Shown one piece after another: positions 58,456 to 64,000 of a stretch of DNA of 64,000 nt. Made by a program: the position numbers and the translations under genes. Origin of the DNA: Epiperipatus broadwayi (lineage: Eukaryota > Onychophora > Udeonychophora > Euonychophora > Peripatidae); NCBI GenBank assembly GCA_028023455.1, contig JAQFVV010000231.1, positions 434,001 through 498,000 of the forward strand, in the 5' to 3' direction. The stretch's first letter is position 1. Each line of letters starts with the position of its first letter. Below the pieces are notes generated by a model, which was not told the DNA's origin, made no database searches, and worked only from the letters and a program-made list of their open reading frames with translations.

Positions 58456-58677
58456 TTATCTCACGACAGCGATGCCATAAACAGGAAGGACACGTGTTTT
58501 TCTCTATCAAAAAGATGGAATTAGCATATTTGCATAAATTTAAATGTAAGCAAGCTATGATTATGAAGGCAAGATCCTTTGAAAGCGCTCAGCTGTTTTA
58601 ATATTTTTAGTTAGCTATTTGTATTTGTATTAACAGCTTTTGGGAGCAGTTGCGCCGCACATGCACTTGTGCTTGAA
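58447..58677 (+). repeat. PLE copy 2 terminal inverted repeat, inverted arm at 5-prime end
   Basis: Reverse complement of 56770-57002. Contains the C-terminal codons and 3-prime UTR in antisense to the element. Confidence 0.95.
58553..58594 (+). ncRNA. Conserved hammerhead-like RNA motif, inverted copy
   Basis: Identical in design and sequence to 56853-56894, on the plus strand. Confidence 0.45.
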
Positions 58678-58688
58678 AAGAATACTTA

Positions 58689-59065
58689 ATAATTTTTTAA
58701 ATTCAGAAACCAGTTTATATCTGAATTTATTTTGAGTTTAATGTTACATCTATGTTCCACAAAAATTATCATGGCACTGTAATCAGACTTAAAAAAATAT
58801 AGCTGTGACTATCTGGTGCATTCATTGGAAGACTTTTTATTCATCTGATGGCTAAAACTTGAAGTAAAATGTGTTTTATTGACCTTTATTCTAATTAAAA
58901 TATCTATATGGAAGCTTCTATTGATGAAAAGTAAATACAGACCAATGGCTGCTCTCTCTTCAGCTTTTGTTGAAATTATAAACATGAAAATTTGTTTAAT
59001 AGTAAAAAAATCAAGTCATACATCATGTGACTTAATTTAATAAGCTTGTATTACAAATGTAATAC
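58689..59065. other. A+T-rich DNA, nothing recognised
   Basis: No element identified. Confidence 0.45.
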
Positions 59066-59144
59066 AATGAGTGTGTTAATAGCTCTAAACAAGCTTCTCC
59101 GATAAATGCCACAAGAAAAAACATTTAAAATCTCTATCTAGAAT

Positions 59145-59203
59145 TATCCATATCCCCAAATTGGTTTCAAGCAATTGGCTTTCCTTAGTGAGGCATTAGG
59201 ATA
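59145..59203 (-). ncRNA. Hammerhead ribozyme motif, family C, left arm
   Basis: Minus strand: TATCC, TAATG, CCTCA; core CTAAGGA (G to A at the third position); stem II AAGC-CAATT-GCTT; GAAA intact; mini-stem A..T with the second pair C/A broken; cleavage base U; TGGGG, ATAT, GGATA closing stem I as 5 plus 5 pairs (one G-U). One invariant core base is lost, so probably inactive. Confidence 0.7.
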
Positions 59204-59324
59204 TTAAGTTAAATAGCTGGATTTGAAGACATATAGATGTCTGAAAATTTCAGATTTTCTACTTAATAGTTAAATATTAGATAAATGCTGAGCTTGAACT
59301 GGTATTTTATATCTAATGTCTAAA

Positions 59325-59383
59325 TATCCTAGCACCTCATTGAGGAGAGCCAGTAGCTCAAAACTGGTTTGAGGATAAAAATA
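59325..59383 (+). ncRNA. Hammerhead ribozyme motif, family C, right arm
   Basis: Plus strand: TATCC, TAGCA, CCTCA; core TTGAGGA (C to T); stem II GAGC-CAGTA-GCTC; AAAA in place of GAAA; mini-stem C-G and A-U intact; cleavage base U; TGAGG closing the inner half of stem I. Stem II changed its first pair from A-U (left arm) to G-C (here), a compensatory change. The two copies are broken at different core positions. Confidence 0.7.
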
Positions 59384-59464
59384 GTTCTAGATAGAGAGTT
59401 TAACTACTTTCTCTTGTGGCATTTATCAGAAAAGCTTGTTTAGAGCTATTAGCACACACTCATT

Positions 59465-60095
59465 TTATTTTGTTTATTTTGTAAAAATTAAATATTTGTT
59501 GCTTAGTAAGTATGTAATATTTCCATTCAACTTTTTAATGCACTTGTATTTTAGCAGAAAATTATTGAATAGGAAGTTTACTAACAATAAACAGGAAGTG
59601 CATACAGTTAAACAAAAAAAACATCCATCATTGAGAACATGATGATTGTTTTTTGCTGCTTATTTTGTAATCTTAAATTAAATTTTAATATTTCAAATAA
59701 TACCTTTGATATCTGAATGTATCTTTACCAAAATTTGTCTAACTCATAGAGAATTTGGTAGAGAATAATTTTTTTTTTGGTTAAAATATATATTTTAATC
59801 TGAATGCTAAAATTATGCCTTTTGTTTTCTCTATTTATTTGTGTTTAAAACTCGTTTTTATTTGCAAAGTTGGTATATTATATTAAATACTGTTTTCATT
59901 TTTTGAAGCTATGCTTTTAAAAAAAAATTTGCTAAAAATGTAAAAATATAACGGGGAATAAGTTTTCTTTTGTTTAAAAATAATAAACAAAAAAGTGCTC
60001 ACAAAATTGGCCACATGAAGTTGATCAACAACAGTGAGAAGGCTTAATTGCAAAAACACATTATAAGTACAATTGAATCTAAACAAGCATTGTTA
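59465..60095. other. A+T-rich DNA, nothing recognised
   Basis: Short frames at 59436-59642 and 59883-60086 lack motifs. Confidence 0.5.
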
Positions 60096-60180
60096 ACCAG
60101 AGGTCAGCGCAGCTGCCTTGCAAGCAAGCAGTTGGTTGCAGATGGTTGTTGCAGGTTTGCCTCCTGGCCAATGCTGGAAA
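60096..60180 (+). repeat. tRNA-like SINE head (fourth family)
   Basis: GGTCAGCGCAGCTGCCTTGC resembles a box A region, and GCAGGTTTGCCTCC a degenerate box B about 45 nt later, followed by a short A-rich tail. It is one copy only in this window and does not fold as a functional tRNA. Confidence 0.45.
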
Positions 60181-60429
60181 AAAAATCTAAACACAACTTC
60201 GCATAAAATTTTATTTATTAAAAAAAAAAAGCAAAATATGTCCATTAAAAAAGGCCAGATTCATCCATCACAAAATATTTAAAATCTGATTCCTATATAG
60301 ATGGGAGTAAAATAGCCAGCCATCAGAATAGCTACTTAAAGTAACAAGGGGTCTTCAACAGTTATCCAGATAATATTTTTAAACAAATATTAATTATATC
60401 TTTATCTAATGTGTATGGAAAAGTTAATT

Positions 60430-60640
60430 TATTAGCATGTAACTGGGTAGCTAAGAATAGTTAAATACCCATTTACTGACCAATATTTAAATGGTTAGAT
60501 ATATTGGAAACATGTTGGTTATCTAAAAAAATGGTAAACTTGATTCTGAAAAAAAGAAATTCAAGTTTTACCCAGCTGGAATTCGAACCCATGCTACAGA
60601 TCCTAAGTAAAATACAAGCTCAACCTATCAATAAAAGTTG
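60430..60640 (-). repeat. tRNA-derived SINE (family 2), best copy
   Basis: On the minus strand, box B GGTTCGAATTCC (60580-60592) follows a box-A-like GATAGGTTGAGCTTG. The body then contains AGCTGGGTAAAACTTGAATT, AAATGGGTATTTAACTATTC and AGCTACCCAG. Relatives are at 14505-14660 and 46170-46365. Confidence 0.65.
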
Positions 60641-60927
60641 TTTGTACTCCCTTTCAAAATTTATCAAATTCTGTTCCACGTTTTTCTAGTGAGTGATTTC
60701 TTTTGTATAAAAGGTTAATGAGAAGATCAAACAGTTATTAGAAATAATAAAGATACTTCGATTATATAAATTAATAGTTTTAAAATTATGCATGTTAGTG
60801 CAAAATTTAGTGAAGGTATTATCAAATAGCAAAGCAAAACTCCATATAGTAGTGCCACCTGTGCTAAACAGAGTAATCAATGGATGCCAGAAGGCTTGTG
60901 ATTAAAATCCCCATCTAATGCCTACTC

Positions 60928-60986
60928 ATCCAACATCCCCAGACAAGTTTCTGGCTTGTGGCCTTCATCAGTGAGGAGCTTTGGAT
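60928..60986 (-). ncRNA. Hammerhead ribozyme, type I, core intact (family A)
   Basis: Minus strand, 5-prime to 3-prime: ATCCA and TCCTCA (stem I strand with AAGC internal loop); CTGATGA at 60971-60965; stem II GGC-CACAA-GCC with an A/A mismatch at its base; GAAAC at 60951-60947; loop TT; GTC, whose C at 60942 is the expected cleavage site; then TGGGGA, TGT, TGGAT completing stem I (6 plus 5 pairs, one G-U). Stem III is two pairs (A-U, C-G). All invariant core bases are present. Small-stem-III hammerheads of this type are known from PLEs and related retroelements. Activity is likely but the short stem II is a caveat. Confidence 0.82.
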
Positions 60987-61642
60987 CTGAGAGCACTGCA
61001 TCTAGATTTTAGGATCTAATGCAACCCTCTAGCAACCACCTTTTATCTCTACTACTTAACTACAAAACTATGAGCATGAAATTGAAAACACAAAAAATAT
61101 TTTCAATCTAAGCTCAACAGTTTATATAGTCATATGGGTCTGAACTCAGTTCAGCATCCATACATTTTGGTGTCTTTGGCTCTTTAACAACCATAGCCAC
61201 CACTACCCTATTAGGCAGGATTGGTGTTAAACCAGCAAGCATCACATGATCACATCTCCAATACTAGCACATAATTGTTTATAAACGAAGCAAAGCAAAA
61301 CTCCATATAGTAGTGGCACCTGTGCTAAACAGTTTTTGCTTTGCTTCATTTATAAACAATTATGTGCTAATATTGGAGATGTGATCATGTGATGCTTGCT
61401 GGTTTAACACCAATCCTGCCTAATAGGGTAGTGGTGGCTATGGTTGTTAAAGAGCCAAAGACACCAAAATGTATCAGTGCTGAACTGAGTTCAGACCCAT
61501 ATGACTATATAAGCTGTTGAGCTTAGATTGAAAATATTTTTTGTGTTTTCCAATTTCATGCTCACAGTTTTGTAGTTAAGTAGAGATAAAAGGTTGCTAG
61601 AGGGTGACATTAGATCCTAAGATCTAGATGCAGTACTTTCAG

Positions 61643-61701
61643 ATCCAAAGCTCCTCACTGACAAAGGCCACAAGCCAGAAACTAGTCTGGGGATGTTGGA
61701 T
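61643..61701 (+). ncRNA. Hammerhead ribozyme motif, one core change (family A)
   Basis: Plus-strand sister of 60928-60986 in the opposite arm: same stem I, same stem II, GAAAC, loop TA and GTC with cleavage expected after 61687. The core box reads CTGACAA: the variable position is C and the invariant G is A. That G acts directly in catalysis, so this copy should be inactive. Confidence 0.8.
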
Positions 61702-61871
61702 GAGTAGGCATTAGATGGGGATTTTATGCACAAGCCTTCTGGCATCCATTGATTACTCTGTTTAGCGCAGGTGACACTACTATATGGAGTTTTGCTTTGC
61801 TTCATTTATAAACATTTATGTGCTAGTATTGGAGACGTGATCATGTGATGCTTGCTGGTATTATCAAATAG

Positions 61872-62156
61872 ATTAAAGGCTTATGCTTTTAAAAAATTAG
61901 TGCTAAAATAATATGCAAATCGCACATATATATTGTAGTCTTTGGTTTTGATCAAAGCTTCATTAGTTTTAAGCTAGTTTTATTAATAACAGTATATATA
62001 AAAAATTTCCCCATAAAATGCATTAATTGTGTTATAAAAGTTATTCAGAAAGTGATAATTTAAAAATGGAATAAAAGTTTGAATTGATTTCATAAATTAT
62101 TTGATACACAAGCAAAATTCACTCAGAAATGCTTAAAACAGGAATTGTTTTTTGAT
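61872..62156. other. A+T-rich DNA, nothing recognised
   Basis: No element identified. Confidence 0.4.
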
Positions 62157-62372
62157 AATTTATCCTAAACCACTCCAAACACTTTTTAGCAAAACTCTTT
62201 ATTTGTACATATATACACACCTACATTTCGGCTGACCTGCAGTCTTCTTCAGAGCAAGATCAAAATAAACTTGCTCTGAAGAAGACTGCAGGTCAGTTGA
62301 AATGTAGGTGTATATATATGTACAAATAAAGAGTTTTTCTTAAAAAGTGTTTGAAGTGGTTTGGATAAATTG
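62157..62372. repeat. Inverted repeat with CTGAAGAAGACTGCAGGTCA at its core
   Basis: The arms (about 62157-62255 and 62268-62372) are near-perfect reverse complements, for example ACTCTTTATTTGTACATATA on the left and its complement on the right. Each arm contains CTGAAGAAGACTGCAGGTCA followed by GTTGAAAT or GCCGAAAT. CTGAAGA fits the hammerhead CUGANGA box and GAAA follows a hairpin, but I find no stem I or cleavage site, so it is only reminiscent of the ribozyme families nearby. Confidence 0.8.
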
Positions 62373-64000
62373 TATTTATAGGATATTACGACAAACATAA
62401 AGAAAAGTGTGATTTTGGTAATATTTATGATGAATTGTTTTATTTATAATGTCAATTTAATAAAGATTTAAAGATTCAAAAACAGTCGAATTGATGATAG
62501 TGATTTATTAAGAATATTTTACAAGTCGTTATTAATGTTGTAAAGGCATCTGAAGGGGGAGGGGGCATTTATAAAATAAATATCTTGTCTATTTAATAAG
62601 AAAGTGTCTGATGAAAATGTTTCCGGGGAGAGGGAGTAAATTTTCACTATAAAAATTTGAATATTTATTGAGGGAAAATTGTATCAGAAATCACGAATAA
62701 ATAAAAGTATTAAAAATCTGTTCAAGCAGGGTTATATGTGTGTGTGCAAATGTATATGGGTAGAAGGTATCAGAAAATTTTAATTATAAAAATAATCAGT
62801 AATCATTAGGGGTTGTATGTGGTATCGGAGATAGGCTTGTTGAGAGGACTATCATTTTGTTTTAATTTCATATCCATGGCAGCCGATTCTCATTCACAAT
62901 CTTGAGTTCAAAGTTGGTCTGCTAAGTATTATTATTATTATTATTTTTATTTATTGAAAGCTTTCATTTTTATTCTCTCAAGGGGTTTTTCACGGGTGGG
63001 AAAATTCACCAAAACCACGCGATGTTTGTAAAAATGTGAATAGATAATTTATAAAACAATAACAAACCACCAATTAAAAATTGAATATAATTTAATTGAC
63101 AAGAAGTGTTACTCGAAAATTGAGCGGGGGGGGGTACAGCAGGATATAAAAATTTAACCACCCTTTAAGGAGAGGCTTGATCATCATTTTTGTGTCTAGG
63201 GAGCACTCCGTTCAGGTTTAAATTATCACTTCCAAATACTAAAAGTTAAGTGTTTATGATTGTCCTGACTCAATTTCTGAATGGAAAATTTAGTTAAAAT
63301 TTATATTATTAACTGAAATACTGGCTTATTATATACCTGTATCAATATATGTAATATACAGTGTTACGGGCACATACGACGTTACATTGTTTTTTTATTA
63401 TTAAACATGAAAAAAATAAAAGTTCGCAAATAAAACTTCTTTTTTTAAGAATTAAAAATTGAAAATTAAAATTCTATACTAAACTCATATATATATAAAA
63501 TCGCACAGATGAACAATTAAAAAAAAAAAAAAGTATTTTAAAACTAAATTGTCAGTAAAGATTTAAAGATAAAAATATATCTAAGTTTGTACAAAACAAA
63601 TTAATTAATGTTATTGAAAAAATGGAAATGATTAAGTGAACTAGCCCTTGGGCATTTAAATGTATAAGCAACGGTCAGATAGGAAAACAATAGAAACTAA
63701 TGGCCAATGAAAGAAATCCATCGGGAAATTGGACCTCAATGGAAGGATCATCATCATCGATGATGTAATGTCCATTGGATCCTAAAGTTACATATAAAAG
63801 AAAAAGGAAAATACAATTTTTGGTGATTGAAGAAAATTTAAGAGAGGACAGATATGTGTTACGGAGAGTTGGAGGTGAAGGGATTGAAAGACGCACTTTC
63901 AATTCCTTCAGTGGTTATAAAAAAGAAAGAAAGAGAAATGACTGATCGTTTTCTACATTAAGGACCAGCTAAAGTAAAAGACCTCCAGATAAATAAAAAA
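62373..64000. other. A+T-rich DNA without recognised genes
   Basis: Contains (ATT)n at 62929-62944, short G runs (GGGGGGGG at 63126-63133) and a small hairpin CATCATCATCGATGATG at 63749-63765. The 75-codon minus frame at 63675-63902 has no recognised motif. Confidence 0.5.

Larger units (their letters stand above)
56711..58688 (-). mobile_element. Penelope-like element, copy 2, with 13-bp target duplication
   Basis: AAAAGAATACTTA occurs at 56711-56723 and 58676-58688, framing an insertion of about 1.95 kb. The ends are long inverted repeats: 56770-57002 (3-prime UTR plus the last codons) and 58447-58677, almost identical. The body between encodes the RT and GIY-YIG endonuclease on the minus strand. 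The 5-prime part, including the N-terminal domain, is missing and replaced by the inverted 3-prime copy, as in copy 1. Confidence 0.9.
59066..59464. mobile_element. Foldback element with two head-to-head hammerhead motifs (family C)
   Basis: The arms 59066-59215 and 59313-59464 are diverged reverse complements: AATGAGTGTGTTAATAGCTC and AAACAAGCTT on the left mirror AAGCTTGTTT and GAGCTATTAGCACACACTCAT on the right; GATAAATGCCACAAGA mirrors TCTTGTGGCATTTATC. The centre is about 100 bp of A+T-rich DNA. Each arm has a 59-nt ribozyme motif. There is no coding capacity, and no clear target duplication was found. Confidence 0.8.
60815..61871. mobile_element. Hammerhead-bearing foldback element (family A) with 15-bp target duplication
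   Basis: GGTATTATCAAATAG is present at 60815-60829 and 61857-61871, enclosing a 1027-bp insertion. The insert is an inverted repeat: the left arm (60830-61333) is the reverse complement of the right arm (61334-61856) with few differences. Each arm is more than one unit long: in the right arm GCTTTGCTTCATTTATAAAC recurs at 61338 and 61794, a head-to-tail period of 456 bp, and the left arm has the mirrored overlap at 61288-61333. One ribozyme per arm (60928-60986 minus, 61643-61701 plus). No protein is encoded; the frame at 61617-61805 crosses the ribozyme and is spurious. Inverted, partly dimeric units with a staggered target duplication are the layout known for PLE copies. Confidence 0.9.

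Overview
The window reads as A+T-rich, non-coding DNA from an animal nuclear genome, most likely an invertebrate. The case rests on its mobile elements: RTE-clade LINEs ending in (ATG)n, Penelope-like retroelements (PLEs) with a GIY-YIG endonuclease, tRNA-derived SINEs, a long-LTR retrotransposon and abundant (TA)n, (CA)n and (ATT)n. There are no operons, ribosome-binding sites or compact gene rows. I recognise no host protein-coding gene and cannot name the taxon. Almost all short open frames are chance frames or fragments of transposons.

Layout. 0.2-2.0 kb: decayed RTE LINE (+). 3.7-5.9 kb: short inverted repeats and ribozyme-family relics. 5.9-10.5 kb: nothing recognised. 10.5-14.7 kb: foldback and hammerhead-family repeats, SINEs and a possible coding relic (12.1-12.9 kb). 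15.4-21.4 kb: one very large decayed palindrome centred near 18.38 kb, overlapped by a second inverted repeat (20.6-22.1 kb). 25.7-29.35 kb: two nearly identical 1.44-kb LTRs around a 0.7-kb non-coding interior. 30.8-31.4 kb: LINE relic. 32.5-34.2 kb: cluster of hammerhead-bearing repeats. 35.5-37.7 kb: PLE copy 1 (broken). 39.4-40.9 kb: LINE of another lineage. 42.2-46.4 kb: RTE copy with SINEs around it. 46.6-49 kb: badly decayed LINE. 50.5-53.4 kb: hammerhead repeat, SINE pieces and two RTE 3-prime ends. 54.09-54.23 kb: 140 consecutive G. 55.0-58.7 kb: inverted repeat, SINE and PLE copy 2, which has a long intact RT plus GIY-YIG frame. 59-62.4 kb: three foldback elements, two with head-to-head hammerhead ribozyme motifs.

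Main discovery. At least three families of non-coding, inverted or tandem repeats carry a 55-59 nt motif matching a type I hammerhead ribozyme with a tiny stem III: CUGANGA, stem II, GAAA, a 1-2 bp stem III, a cleavage-site H, and a stem I with an internal loop. Copies show base-pair-preserving changes, and one copy (60928-60986, minus) keeps the whole invariant core. One element (60830-61856) is flanked by a 15-bp direct repeat and is built from inverted, partly dimeric units of 456 bp. Both PLE copies have the matching gross architecture: an inverted copy of their 3-prime end joined to a truncated 5-prime end, with 13- and 18-bp target duplications. A plausible reading is that ORF-less hammerhead repeats are mobilised by PLE-type machinery in the same genome. 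That link is inference.
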